From: Niastella sp. OAS944
Lineage (GTDB): Bacteria > Bacteroidota > Bacteroidia > Chitinophagales > Chitinophagaceae
Assembly: GCA_024809215.1 (NCBI GenBank)
Contig: JANUBW010000002.1
Span: 915,448 to 979,447 of the forward strand
Reading direction: 5' to 3'
Length of the DNA: 64,000 nt
Shown here: positions 1 to 8,931 of the stretch, in pieces
Layout of the letters: the number at the start of each line of letters is the position of its first letter
How positions within the stretch are numbered: position 1 is the stretch's first letter
The notes under the pieces: model-generated
Databases searched by the model: none
The model's input: only the letters and a program-made list of their open reading frames with translations
What the model was told of the DNA's origin: nothing
Program-made: the position numbers and the translations under genes

Positions 1-106
1 CGTCAAGTTTGTCAGATACTGTAAATTCCATTCGAAGGGAATACAAGCTATTTCCTTGTTATAACCCCAGCCCTGCAAATTAGTTTAGACCAATTAAACC
101 TTTTCC

Positions 107-469
107 ATGTATCAGATTCACCTATCCATGAAGGATCTTCAAAAGGTCCGCGATGCTGCACAGATCATTATCGACAGAATAGAGCATCATTATACGATCC
201 CGGAACTTGCCGAGTTGGTTGATGTTCCAGAAAAAAAGTTAAAAGCAGGATTTAAGCAACTTTTCGATAAAGGTGCATTCAGGTTTCGGTGTCACCACCT
301 TTGGAGTAAAGTAAAAGGTCTGTTGCTTGAAGACAGGCCCTTGAAGTCAATCGCCCAGGATACCGGCTTTCGCGACAAAAGCGCCTTAATAAAATCATTT
401 AAAAATGAATTTGGGCTCACCCCGGTGCAGTGGAAAAAAGACCAGGAAAATAATGTGCTGAAGGAGTGA
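107..469 (+). CDS. Small AraC-type helix-turn-helix regulator
   Basis: A 120-residue protein made almost only of an AraC/XylS DNA-binding domain. The first helix-turn-helix lies near residues 30-53 (TIPELAELVDVPEKKLKAGF) and the second near 80-107 (SIAQDTGFRDKSALIKSFKN), followed by the family's FGLTPVQW ending. No effector-binding domain precedes it, so ligand sensing must come from elsewhere or be absent. The ATG at 107 follows a short AT-rich leader. It points the same way as the next, full-length AraC gene, 80 bp away. Family membership is clear; the target is unknown. Confidence 0.85.
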   Translation: MYQIHLSMKDLQKVRDAAQIIIDRIEHHYTIPELAELVDVPEKKLKAGFKQLFDKGAFRFRCHHLWSKVKGLLLEDRPLKSIAQDTGFRDKSALIKSFKNEFGLTPVQWKKDQENNVLKE

Positions 470-551
470 GACTGTAAATAAATAAACATTCAAGGCTAAG
501 GCCCGATAAGCGTGTTGGTTCTCCTTATCCATTCATTAAAGCCTGAATGTC

Positions 552-1517
552 ATGTATAATAAACTATTCTCCCCCAGGTGGGGAGAGCTTGTCCTTAATG
601 GAGATCTGCATCCATCGGATACGTTATTGCTACAACCCGGCGCAACATGGCAGGTAGCCACCAACAGCAACCGCGATTACAATTTTATCTTTCAGGAACT
701 AAAAAATGAATACCATACCATACGGTTTTATCATTTCAGCTCAAAGAACAGGGAAACATATACATGGGTGAGCGATGCAATGGTATGCCTGCGCATAGGC
801 TGGGAAGAATCAAACATTTTTCATTTACCTTACCTGGGAAATCAAATATTCCATAAACGCGATTATAACCTGTTACAGATTCCCAATTACTCGGCAGAGT
901 TTACATTAGGCCCACAGGCATCGGTAAGCTTTATTGATATACTCTTAGACGAAAGCTATCTTCATTCCATGCAAACCGAATTTCCGCAGTTAACAGATTT
1001 TATAGACAAAATAGAACGGCGTTTACCCGCACTGTATAGCAACAGAAATGGCATTGCATCAATAGAAATGCTGCGCTGGCTCGATGAACTGCATCGGGCC
1101 ACCACAGCAAACACCACCCATCAATTGATAAAGTCGGCATTGGCCGGATTGGCAAACTGTAAAACAAACCGAACCATGAAACTGAACCCATATGATATTG
1201 GCAAAATATACCAGGTAGCCGGGTTCATGGAAACATACACCCAAACCATTACACTCAAACAGCTGGCCGACATCTTTGGGTTAAGCGCTTACAAACTGGA
1301 GAAAGGTTTTAAAGAGATCTTTGGCTATCCGGTTTTACATCATAGGTATGAAGAAAGAATGCGTAAAGCATTACGATTTGTAAATGATAAAAATTATTCA
1401 AGCAAGCAGGTGGCCGACATGCTTGGTTATAGCGAACCACAAAGTTTTAGCCGTGCATTCAGAAAACGTTTTGGTTATGCGCCTTACAGAAATGCGCCAA
1501 AGAAAGCTACTCTGTAA
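552..1517 (+). CDS. AraC family transcriptional regulator
   Basis: A 321-residue regulator with a C-terminal AraC-type double helix-turn-helix (about residues 225-315). The signature stretch is YSSKQVADMLGYSEPQSFSR followed by AFRKRFGYAPYR. The N-terminal ~200 residues are not a recognisable cupin from sequence alone and probably sense a ligand. The start is ATG at 552. Its last 11 bases overlap the end of the convergent lipoprotein gene at 1507, so the two 3' ends are interlocked. It lies upstream of a haem-related gene set, but control of those genes is only a guess. Confidence 0.88.
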   Translation: MYNKLFSPRWGELVLNGDLHPSDTLLLQPGATWQVATNSNRDYNFIFQELKNEYHTIRFYHFSSKNRETYTWVSDAMVCLRIGWEESNIFHLPYLGNQIFHKRDYNLLQIPNYSAEFTLGPQASVSFIDILLDESYLHSMQTEFPQLTDFIDKIERRLPALYSNRNGIASIEMLRWLDELHRATTANTTHQLIKSALAGLANCKTNRTMKLNPYDIGKIYQVAGFMETYTQTITLKQLADIFGLSAYKLEKGFKEIFGYPVLHHRYEERMRKALRFVNDKNYSSKQVADMLGYSEPQSFSRAFRKRFGYAPYRNAPKKATL

Positions 1518-2463
1518 TGGTTATTGATATGCCGGTTATAAATTTCGAGAGGCCGTCTGCAGTAATTACCCGCACCCTGGTATAAGCGCCTGTTGCCATG
1601 CCGGGGGGAATTCTCAGCACAACCCTATCAATAGCACTGCTTACCAGCTCTATTGGCGTATACACCCCACCTGCATATAAGGAAGCCGACGCAGCATTTT
1701 GCAACAATGCGCCTCTTACTGTAAATTCGGTACCGCGGGCCAATTTCGATGGCAGGCCGGCTGCATTAAGCGTTGCTGCCGTTGGGTAAATCAGGTTAAC
1801 CGCATTCCTTCTTGATTCCATGGCATTGTATATGGTAAAAGGGCCATTCACTACTTTAATATCATACAGCTCATTAGGCGGAATACTTAATGGAATAATA
1901 AAACGCGGACCACTAATGCCAACCTGGAACAATTCGGCCTGATAGGGAGTGCCGGTTTTTGCAGACACGAAGTATACTTTTGTCTGACTGGTATCCTGCC
2001 AGAACTGATCTCCGGACAATGAAAAATAGGCACCTAATGTAAGGCTGGGCGAACCAAAAGAGAACCAGGGCACAGCCGATAGCTGGCTTACTTTTAGAAC
2101 ATATTTCTTAACAGTGCCTGCTGCAGAAGTAACCGTATAGAGAGCACCGGTTTTAAAGGCTACCTTCTTTCCAGAGGCTGGTGAAACGGTGGCCGAATCG
2201 GGCAGCGCGATCACCGGTGCAATGCTATCTGGCAATGCCCGCGAATAAGACGGCCAGTATACAATAATACTGTCGGCGGTAATACTCGCTTTTATAACGG
2301 TGTCGGCACTGTACTCCTTTATTTCAAATGTTTCTATGTAATTCATTCCTGAGATATGCGTGGTATCACCGGGAATGGTGTTTACCTTATCAACATACTC
2401 TTTTTTACAGGAAACTAAACCAACCGCAAGCCAGATGATACTTGCTATAATGATCCTGCTCAT
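1507..2463 (-). CDS. IPT/TIG-like outer-membrane lipoprotein
   Basis: A 318-residue predicted lipoprotein. The ATG at 2463 places a lipobox LVSC at Cys19 followed by KKE. The N-terminal part (about 35-125) resembles the DUF5018-type immunoglobulin fold shared with the neighbour at 3369, including the pattern Y-T-V-T-x-A-x-G-T-x-K-K-Y. The C-terminal ~90 residues look like an IPT/TIG domain ending in a beta strand. An upstream ATG at 2490 would only lengthen the signal sequence. It is the last gene of a leftward run of four lipoproteins that starts with a HmuY-like gene. Exact function is unknown; a surface-binding role is inferred. Confidence 0.75.
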   Translation of the reverse strand: MSRIIIASIIWLAVGLVSCKKEYVDKVNTIPGDTTHISGMNYIETFEIKEYSADTVIKASITADSIIVYWPSYSRALPDSIAPVIALPDSATVSPASGKKVAFKTGALYTVTSAAGTVKKYVLKVSQLSAVPWFSFGSPSLTLGAYFSLSGDQFWQDTSQTKVYFVSAKTGTPYQAELFQVGISGPRFIIPLSIPPNELYDIKVVNGPFTIYNAMESRRNAVNLIYPTAATLNAAGLPSKLARGTEFTVRGALLQNAASASLYAGGVYTPIELVSSAIDRVVLRIPPGMATGAYTRVRVITADGLSKFITGISITITE

Positions 2464-2595
2464 GGTTGCTATACAATTTCTATTGTTCATTTCTAATAAT
2501 TTTACAAATACGCCTTACTCCCTACCCCTTTCAAAAAACAAACAGTTTATATCCTTTATATCAAGTGCGGTTTGAATTAAAAATAAATAATTGCA

Positions 2596-3255
2596 TTAAA
2601 GTACTCTGTGGTACTTATAAATAACCTGTGATGTAAGTGCCGGAAAAACGCCACCCGGAACAATGCTTTGTACCTGCAGCACATATGCTTCTGTAGCATT
2701 GACAGGGTCACTTACATAAGAATCAGAAGTGCTGTTTGCATCCTTCCAAATAACCACTGAACGGTCAACAGAAGGTACTGTGCTGGCGTATACATAATAA
2801 CCTAATCCATAGGTTGAGCTTCTATAACCGATCACGTTGTATGGGTTAGCAGGTGTTGTAGTTACATTACCTGGAGCATTTTTAACACTTATTACGTCAA
2901 TCAGCTCATCCCAATCGGCACATGTAGAATCTTTACTGATAGTACCTACATACCAACTGGCAGTGGCAGGACGAATAAACGAAGCATAATGTCCTTCAAA
3001 CTGAAGGGTTGGCCCGCCTGCCAGCACTTTTGTAGTGGGCGTCCAGTTTGTGTAAGTATAGCCGTTGCCGGTGCCATTAACAGTATCGGCTGTAGCCAAA
3101 CAATCAGCAATAGCAACACGTGCGCTGGATAAGGTATTTGATTGCGCTTGTCCATTCCCATTAGCAGATGTGGTATCTACCGACTTTTGACAGCTTGCGA
3201 ATATCAATGAACAGAATGCTATTTGTAACCAGATGTTTGATTTCGTCTTTCTCAT
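2596..3255 (-). CDS. Lipoprotein of unknown function
   Basis: A 219-residue protein with a short signal peptide and lipobox IFASC (Cys22). The mature part is rich in Thr, Ser, Asn and Tyr, as in beta-rich secreted proteins, and includes Trp-containing strands (NWTPTTKVL, ATASWYVGTI, CADWDELIDV). I do not recognise the family. It lies between two DUF5018/IPT-like lipoproteins in the leftward cluster downstream of a HmuY-like gene, which suggests a surface complex but no particular chemistry. Confidence 0.7.
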   Translation of the reverse strand: MRKTKSNIWLQIAFCSLIFASCQKSVDTTSANGNGQAQSNTLSSARVAIADCLATADTVNGTGNGYTYTNWTPTTKVLAGGPTLQFEGHYASFIRPATASWYVGTISKDSTCADWDELIDVISVKNAPGNVTTTPANPYNVIGYRSSTYGLGYYVYASTVPSVDRSVVIWKDANSTSDSYVSDPVNATEAYVLQVQSIVPGGVFPALTSQVIYKYHRVL

Positions 3256-3368
3256 AATATTAATAAGATTTAATAATTAATGATCTGTTGGGATATAGAA
3301 TGGCTTGCTTTACTGCCAGGAGCAGAAAGTACAGGCGTAATTGTATACTATGTGATCTTTTAAAAAAA

Positions 3369-4136
3369 CTAGATGCCGCTGAACCGTACCGGATAGGTCA
3401 TGCGATAGATCCGGTTATAACTACGCACCTCGAACCAGTAATCGGTATTGGCCTTAATGCGCCAGGTGCTTGCATCATTTTTATCGTACCGGTAATAATA
3501 ATACATGAATGTTGTTAATGGCGCCTCCGAAGGGCTCAGGATGCAGGTAAGAACCTCCTTGCCACCACTGGCTGCATCCATCAGGTGAAGTGTAGTATAG
3601 TCTGCCGAAGGCACTATATTACTTCCCGTTATTGAAAAATATACATCCACCACCGGGTTGGCGCCAAAATTTAACGCATAAGTTCTGGTAACACTGGCGG
3701 TTGACAGCTCATTGATCAGCAGCTTTTCCTGCAACACGATCACCTTCACTGAATACTTACGGGTTGTTTTATCGGCTGCTGTTACCGTATAGGTAAATGG
3801 TGAATTGGAAAAAACAGGCACTAGCTCATCAACTGAAGGTGAAATAGCCGCTCCGGCTGGCAACCCTATAGAAGCCACCTCCAGAAAATTCAATGCATAG
3901 AAATATGGCAGGTATACGTTGATGGTATTGTCGCTATCGTTTACTGCAGCATAAATACCCTCTGCGGTTGGCGATTGTACCTTATAGGATATTATGCGGT
4001 TGTTCTCCCTGGCGATCACCGTATCCTTTACGGCCTCGGCCTTTACATCTTTCCAATTCTCCACCGTTTTCTTACAGGAGCTGGTACTTAATACTAAAAC
4101 TATAAAACCTGCTATTGTAATTCCAATGTTCTTCAT
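3369..4136 (-). CDS. DUF5018-like lipoprotein
   Basis: A 255-residue lipoprotein with lipobox STSSC at Cys21 followed by KK. The ~35-145 region carries the same Ig-like pattern as the 1507 gene (FTYTVTAADKTTRKYSVKV), which I take as a DUF5018-type domain. The C-terminal part has a jelly-roll-like character (ADYTTLHLMDAASGGKEVLT). It begins 9 bp after the end of the HmuY-like gene, so the two are almost certainly co-transcribed. It probably assists binding or presentation at the outer membrane. Confidence 0.75.
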   Translation of the reverse strand: MKNIGITIAGFIVLVLSTSSCKKTVENWKDVKAEAVKDTVIARENNRIISYKVQSPTAEGIYAAVNDSDNTINVYLPYFYALNFLEVASIGLPAGAAISPSVDELVPVFSNSPFTYTVTAADKTTRKYSVKVIVLQEKLLINELSTASVTRTYALNFGANPVVDVYFSITGSNIVPSADYTTLHLMDAASGGKEVLTCILSPSEAPLTTFMYYYYRYDKNDASTWRIKANTDYWFEVRSYNRIYRMTYPVRFSGI

Positions 4137-4145
4137 GGTTATACC

Positions 4146-4937
4146 TTATTTTTTTATCTCGAACCGGGTGCTGCCGGCCGGTACTATTACATATTCAAAG
4201 GTGAAATACATATGCGGGGCAGAACGATGCCATTCCGATTGTTTATAAAGGTCTTTATAACAACTGATCATTTTTATTTTGGCATAATTGCCTTTGGCTG
4301 TTTTTACCACTACCGTTCTTGGATTAATTTTGGAGCCATTGGCCAGGCGAAGTGTATCATTAAGGGCATATGCCACGTGCTGGTTCTCATATTCATTGTT
4401 GCGTACACGTACGCCGCCAAAATCATATAGATACCAGCCTATGCCCTCGCCGAAATCGCCGGCATCATCGGTACCTATTACATTGGCCGCTGTTTTGAAC
4501 TGGGCATCACCGGGCACGGTTGTTACCGCATCAAATGCCTGTTCCAACACAAGCACCCCACCTGTACCCGAACCGCCCGAACCGTAATTAGCGCCATTTG
4601 CGCCATTATTGCCAGAAAGAAAACTATTGTACAGTCCGCCAAATGCAATATCCCACTGACGCGTTTTGGCATACGTGCCGGAGATCTCTTTTTTACTTTC
4701 CAGGCTATAATACAAAGTGGCCGGCGCATTGGTGGCATCATCAATGGCAGTGGCTGCAAAATTCTGCACCCGTATAAGCTTATAAAAAACAGTATCGGTT
4801 GAAGTAGTAGTGGTATCTATATCCGGCCCTTCTTCTCCGGCGGCGGCATCCTTTTTACAAGCCGATGCATACACCGTCAACAAACCTGTGAGCACCAGAC
4901 AAGTAATGTTCCTTTTTACTATATACATGAAATTCAT
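4146..4937 (-). CDS. hmuY: HmuY-like haem-binding lipoprotein (copy 1)
   Basis: The protein is 263 residues from ATG 4937 (a second ATG at 4928 is also possible), with lipobox ASAC at Cys27. The HmuY-family signature is visible: a W-D-I-A-F motif near residue 95 followed by GGLYNS, a C-terminal VVVKTAKGNYAKIKM strand, and MYFTFEYV. HmuY proteins capture haem at the cell surface and hand it to a TonB-dependent receptor. The same motifs occur in the gene at 8932, so the window holds two paralogs on opposite strands. A Gly/Asn-rich loop (about residues 105-130) is specific to this copy. It leads a lipoprotein operon and diverges from a haem monooxygenase. Confidence 0.85.
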   Translation of the reverse strand: MNFMYIVKRNITCLVLTGLLTVYASACKKDAAAGEEGPDIDTTTTSTDTVFYKLIRVQNFAATAIDDATNAPATLYYSLESKKEISGTYAKTRQWDIAFGGLYNSFLSGNNGANGANYGSGGSGTGGVLVLEQAFDAVTTVPGDAQFKTAANVIGTDDAGDFGEGIGWYLYDFGGVRVRNNEYENQHVAYALNDTLRLANGSKINPRTVVVKTAKGNYAKIKMISCYKDLYKQSEWHRSAPHMYFTFEYVIVPAGSTRFEIKK

Positions 4938-5121
4938 TTTGCGTTTATAGCGCCTTGTTATTTGGCAGAGCAAAGGTCATAACAAGCATCGACCATATAA
5001 GGAGAAATGAATACCTAAGAAGGAAATTTCGTTCGTAGACAAATTCCGTTTGGGGTATGTTTTTCTCCGTCACAGGTGCATGACAACTACGTGACAATTG
5101 TAGTTTTACCCTATAAACATC

Positions 5122-5457
5122 ATGAATATGACCAAACAGTTTGTTGCGATCAACTATATTTCCTGTGAGCCTTCTTACCGCACCCGCTTTGAAGAATTAT
5201 TTGCTTCACGGGCGCATGCCATCGATACCATGCCTGGCTTTATTAATATGCACGTATTACGCCCGGCAACTGATGGCGATTCATACCTGATCGTTAGCTA
5301 TTGGGAAACAGAGCATGCCTTTAAAGACTGGACAAAATCAGAAGCGTTCCGTATTGGGCATCAAAGAGGTTTTGCCGACATTGCCAAAGCAAAAGCTGAA
5401 GGTAAACAACCACCGGTTTCGAGTGATTTTAAAACATATGAGATCATCAGCGAATGA
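5122..5457 (+). CDS. IsdG/HmoA-like haem-degrading monooxygenase
   Basis: A 111-residue antibiotic-biosynthesis-monooxygenase (ABM) fold protein. The IsdG catalytic triad can be placed as Asn11 (AINYIS), Trp70 (FKDWTKS) and His80 (RIGHQRG). In IsdG the residues are Asn7, Trp67 and His77, so the Trp-His spacing is identical and the Asn-Trp spacing is within one residue. Such enzymes open the haem ring and release iron, which fits the flanking HmuY genes and TonB receptor. The stop TGA overlaps the ATG of a tiny downstream gene (ATGA), indicating translational coupling. It diverges from the HmuY copy 1 operon. Confidence 0.85.
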   Translation: MNMTKQFVAINYISCEPSYRTRFEELFASRAHAIDTMPGFINMHVLRPATDGDSYLIVSYWETEHAFKDWTKSEAFRIGHQRGFADIAKAKAEGKQPPVSSDFKTYEIISE

Positions 5458-5585
5458 GAAACCAAACCTCATCTTCGTCTAAGCTATTATTATGGCTGAA
5501 GCGAATTGGCATTGGCGGGTTCCTTTTCTTTTTGATAAAAGGACTTATTTGGCTTGCGATATTTTATTATGCCGCGAAACGCTGA
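5454..5585 (+). CDS. 43-residue single-span membrane peptide
   Basis: An ATG at 5454 shares ATGA with the stop of the haem monooxygenase and opens a 43-codon frame ending at TGA 5583-5585. The peptide begins MRNQTSSSSK, continues through a basic WLKRIG stretch and then one hydrophobic helix (FLFFLIKGLIWLAIFYY), and ends AAKR. The order of soluble head, positive charges, one membrane span and basic tail looks like a genuine small membrane protein. Short peptides of this style (GGFLFFLIKGLIW) are familiar to me from Bacteroidota annotations without a known function. The stop codon lies inside the terminator stem at 5576-5606. Confidence 0.7.
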   Translation: MRNQTSSSSKLLLWLKRIGIGGFLFFLIKGLIWLAIFYYAAKR

Positions 5586-5606
5586 ACAATAACCGTTCAG
5601 CGTTTC
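5576..5606. terminator. Bidirectional terminator shared by convergent genes
   Basis: A perfect 12-bp stem (GAAACGCTGAAC, loop of 7, GTTCAGCGTTTC). It contains the stop codon of the 43-residue gene in its left arm and the last codons and stop of the convergent AraC gene (5597) in its right arm. T-rich sequence follows on the plus strand. Confidence 0.75.
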
Positions 5607-6586
5607 ACTTTATTTGGTTGATAGCCGAAATACTTCTTGAACGCGCGCGCAAAGTGTACCGGATATTTATATCCAACATAGGCAGCCACTTCCGCTACGG
5701 TTTTACCATCGGCCAGCATTTCGCGGGCTTTATCCATTTTCACCTGTTGCAAATAACCAAACACGGTGTTACCATACACTTCTTTAAAATGCTTTTTCAG
5801 GTAAGCTTCATTGGTGCCAACCTGGTGCGCCAGGTCAATCAGCGAACAGGGACTATCGAGGTTTTCCATGATGATGCTATGTGCATGATGCATTTTGTCA
5901 ACATCTGCTTTCTTTAAACCCTTTGGCGGTTCTGCCATCGCCGATGCTCCGGTTATTTGATCGTACTGCTCCAACTGAAATGCCAACAGTTCGAGTGTTT
6001 TACTTTTCACATATAACTCCTTATATCTATCGTCTAACGGGCAGCGAAGGATTGTATATAGAATATTGCTGAAAGAATCTGTTACCGGCATATTCACCTT
6101 GCTCATAGGTGTGGCCATATCATTGCTAACGCTTTTCTCAAACGCACTGTAATAAGGATGTGTTGCCGGCAGGTAGTTCAGGAAAAGTTCAGGACTCAAT
6201 CCCAATTCAAAGGTCTCCAGTCTTTCGCCGGGCTGCCAGTTTAAATAGATTTCCTGTTTGTTGAAGAAAAGATAGTTGTATTCATGATGTGCAAAAGAAG
6301 CCACCTGCTTTTTACCGCCATCAACACTATATCGTTTGTTGCCGCTAATGGTAAAACTGCATTGAATAAACGACTTTTGGTTATTGATAACCACCTGCCC
6401 CTCTTCGCTGGACGCAATATTATAATACCCGAGGCTGATGCCATCGCGCGTCAACATTTCATGTAGTATACCTTCATGCCCCTGTTTGCGAATTTCCCTT
6501 CTGCTCTCTTTCAACCCCTCTTTGGCCTTGTAAATATCAAAAGAACAAAATAAGGGCGCAGTTGAAGTATTGATCTTTTTATCCAT
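5597..6586 (-). CDS. PchR-like AraC family regulator
   Basis: A 329-residue AraC regulator. The C-terminal double helix-turn-helix covers about 235-325 (CSLIDLAHQVGTNEAYLKKH; KTVAEVAAYVGYKYPVHFAR). The long N-terminal domain, with FSISGNKRY-like strands and WQPGERLETFELGLSPELF, resembles the PchR group that controls siderophore and haem receptors. It is divergent from the TonB-dependent receptor gene across a 152-bp gap, the usual arrangement for such regulators. It therefore probably controls the hmuR-hmuY pair in response to iron or haem. Confidence 0.85.
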   Translation of the reverse strand: MDKKINTSTAPLFCSFDIYKAKEGLKESRREIRKQGHEGILHEMLTRDGISLGYYNIASSEEGQVVINNQKSFIQCSFTISGNKRYSVDGGKKQVASFAHHEYNYLFFNKQEIYLNWQPGERLETFELGLSPELFLNYLPATHPYYSAFEKSVSNDMATPMSKVNMPVTDSFSNILYTILRCPLDDRYKELYVKSKTLELLAFQLEQYDQITGASAMAEPPKGLKKADVDKMHHAHSIIMENLDSPCSLIDLAHQVGTNEAYLKKHFKEVYGNTVFGYLQQVKMDKAREMLADGKTVAEVAAYVGYKYPVHFARAFKKYFGYQPNKVKR

Positions 6587-6738
6587 TTGTTTGACAAAAC
6601 AATAAGTTTACAAGTTTATGACAAAAACACTAACTCCTTTTTGCAAACGGGAAATTGATTTTCGTTATGCGGAAATATCGCTACCGGTACGCCTTATACT
6701 ATATATAAATTCCCTGCTGGGTAGCTCTTTTTCCCTAT
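6587..6738. promoter_or_regulatory. Divergent control region, pchR-like / hmuR-like
   Basis: This 152-bp AT-rich gap separates the starts of the AraC regulator and the TonB receptor, so it must hold both promoters. TATACTATATATAAA at about 6696-6710 is the most promoter-like stretch, but no exact Bacteroidota -33/-7 pair stands out. Confidence 0.4.
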
Positions 6739-8925
6739 ATGGTTGGTGTACCGTTAGACCTTTGCACATCTTTACCGATTAAACGCCAACACGCATTGTC
6801 TTTTAATATAATAATACAGATCACGCTGTTAGTTACAGTATGTTATAGCCTGAAAGGCCAAACAGGCGATAGCATACAACACAAAAACCTTACAGAAGTT
6901 ACGGTGGTGAAAGAGCGCCCTGGCGCCAAGGCCGACAATGTTATAGATGTAAAACAAATAGCCATGCCGGTAACCCTTGTAAGCAGGCAAAAAATAGCTA
7001 TGATGGGCAGCCGCCGGCTCGATGAAGTATTGCGCGAACAAACCGGCTTGGCTGTCGTAAGCGATCTGGGCTCGGGTAACCGTGCGGTTGGTTTACAAAT
7101 GCAGGGCTTTAGTGCAGAACATATAACGGTATTGATAGATGGTCAGCCCATGGCCGGCAGAAACAATGGCAACTTCGATCTCTCGCGCATAAGCATTTCA
7201 AACATCGAACGTATAGAGATCATCAAAGGAGCTTCGAGCAGTTTGTACGGCAGCGAAGCCTTAGGTGGTGTGGTAAATATTATAACCCGCCAAAACAGCA
7301 CCAAAACGCAGGCATTGGTGAGCGCTATGTATGGCACCAATAATACCATCGACGCCAATACCGAAGCTTCTATACCCTTTCAAAAAGGAATTGCATTCTT
7401 ATCGGCCAGCTATTACCGTACCAATGGCTTTAATGTAAATCCCTATCTTGAAAAAGGTCAAACAGCCCCGCCTTATAATAGTATCACTTTTCAGGTAAGA
7501 AGTCGCCACCAGCTCACCACCAACAGCACCCTGCATGTAAGCGGTCGCTTTGCCAATCGTTCATCTACAATGACCAGGGATTATGGCGCATTACCCAGCC
7601 GCGATAAACTCAATGAAACTGATATCAACGGCCTGGTCACATTCGAAAACCAGTTACAAAAAAATACCCGGTTACTGATGCGTTATTATGTTACGCGTTA
7701 TACATCGGCACAGGATGTACAACTGGTACAAAATGGCCACAACCTGCAAAGCGATCACTATACTGAAATGATACATCGGGTTGAAGTGCAGACTTCGCAT
7801 GATGCCTGGAATAAAAAGCTGCAACTAATAGGCGGAACCGGCGCCGAGTATCTTTCAACCAATGCCCGCGAACAAGGCAGTAGTGGAAATATGTATAATT
7901 ACTTTGTGTATGCACAAGGCAATTTCAAACCAATTAAAAAGCTATCATTAACTACCGGTTTGCGCTATGACGGCAATACCCTTTTTGGTGGAAAGCTAAA
8001 CCCTACCGCCGGCGCCAGCTTAACGGTAACTCCATGGCTTCATATAAAAGGCGCTATTGGCATGGGTTATAAATCACCCACCTACCGGCAGTTGTACCAG
8101 GTGTTCACCAATGTAGCACAAGGCTATTCGGTTATTGGCGCTAATGTATTTGGTGATGGTGTAAAACAATTAAAAGATGCCGGACTGGTTCAACAGGTAT
8201 GGCCATTGGCCAATACCATAACCGGTTTGCGTGCAGAAACCTCTACTTCATACAATATTGGTTTTACGGTTCAACCCCTACAACAACTGGAGTGGAATGT
8301 AAATGTGTTTTATAATAACATTCGCAACCTCATCAATACCCAACAGGTTGGTATTAAAACCAACGGTTCGCAATTGTTCTCTTATGTAAACATAGCAAAA
8401 GCATTTACCAAAGGCATAGAGACCGGCATCAATTTTCAACCAATTACAGGCTTACACATATCAGGTAGTTACCAACTACTGTACGCCATGGACCGTGCGG
8501 TGATCGATTCTATTGCTTCGTATAGCCCGCGATACGATACGGTCCGCGGCTCCCCTACCCTGCGGGCATCTACATCAAAAGATTATTTTGGGTTACCCAA
8601 TCGCAGTAGGCATACGGCCAATCTGCAACTGTTTTATGAAATAAAACCGGTTGGGGTCAACTGTTCTATTCGTGCTAATTACCGGGGTAAATATGGTTTT
8701 CTCGATACAGATAACAACGGATTTATAGATCCGTATGATGTGTACGTAAAAGGGTATGTGTTACTGAATGCATCTGTTCAGAAAAAACTGTGGAAAGAAA
8801 AAATCACCCTGCAATTAACGGTAGACAACATTACTAACTATACTGATTACCTGATGCCGGCGCAACCGGGCCGTATGATACTGGCCGGTGCCACATGGCG
8901 ATTTGAAAAAGATCAGCATAAATAA
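6739..8925 (+). CDS. TonB-dependent haem receptor (HmuR-like)
   Basis: A 728-residue outer-membrane receptor. An N-terminal signal (IIIQITLLVTVCYSLKGQ, about 25-41) follows an unusually long head, so the true start may be internal. The TonB box region is LTEVTVVKE. The plug domain (about 70-185) includes LDEVLREQTGLAVV, HITVLIDGQPMAGR and IERIEIIKGASSSLYGSEAL, followed by a 22-strand barrel that ends WRFEK. No carboxypeptidase-like pre-domain is present, so it is not SusC-type. It sits 6 bp upstream of a HmuY gene and is divergent from a PchR-like regulator, which argues for haem or haem-protein uptake. Confidence 0.88.
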   Translation: MVGVPLDLCTSLPIKRQHALSFNIIIQITLLVTVCYSLKGQTGDSIQHKNLTEVTVVKERPGAKADNVIDVKQIAMPVTLVSRQKIAMMGSRRLDEVLREQTGLAVVSDLGSGNRAVGLQMQGFSAEHITVLIDGQPMAGRNNGNFDLSRISISNIERIEIIKGASSSLYGSEALGGVVNIITRQNSTKTQALVSAMYGTNNTIDANTEASIPFQKGIAFLSASYYRTNGFNVNPYLEKGQTAPPYNSITFQVRSRHQLTTNSTLHVSGRFANRSSTMTRDYGALPSRDKLNETDINGLVTFENQLQKNTRLLMRYYVTRYTSAQDVQLVQNGHNLQSDHYTEMIHRVEVQTSHDAWNKKLQLIGGTGAEYLSTNAREQGSSGNMYNYFVYAQGNFKPIKKLSLTTGLRYDGNTLFGGKLNPTAGASLTVTPWLHIKGAIGMGYKSPTYRQLYQVFTNVAQGYSVIGANVFGDGVKQLKDAGLVQQVWPLANTITGLRAETSTSYNIGFTVQPLQQLEWNVNVFYNNIRNLINTQQVGIKTNGSQLFSYVNIAKAFTKGIETGINFQPITGLHISGSYQLLYAMDRAVIDSIASYSPRYDTVRGSPTLRASTSKDYFGLPNRSRHTANLQLFYEIKPVGVNCSIRANYRGKYGFLDTDNNGFIDPYDVYVKGYVLLNASVQKKLWKEKITLQLTVDNITNYTDYLMPAQPGRMILAGATWRFEKDQHK

Positions 8926-8931
8926 ATTGAT

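Noticed and set aside
1..106. Partial gene at the left edge
   Set aside because: No open frame with recognisable sequence reaches the edge; it looks like leader DNA of the first AraC-type gene.
5492..5917. 141-codon plus-strand frame
   Set aside because: Most of it is antisense to the AraC gene at 5597; the 43-residue frame starting at 5454 is the better candidate in this spot.
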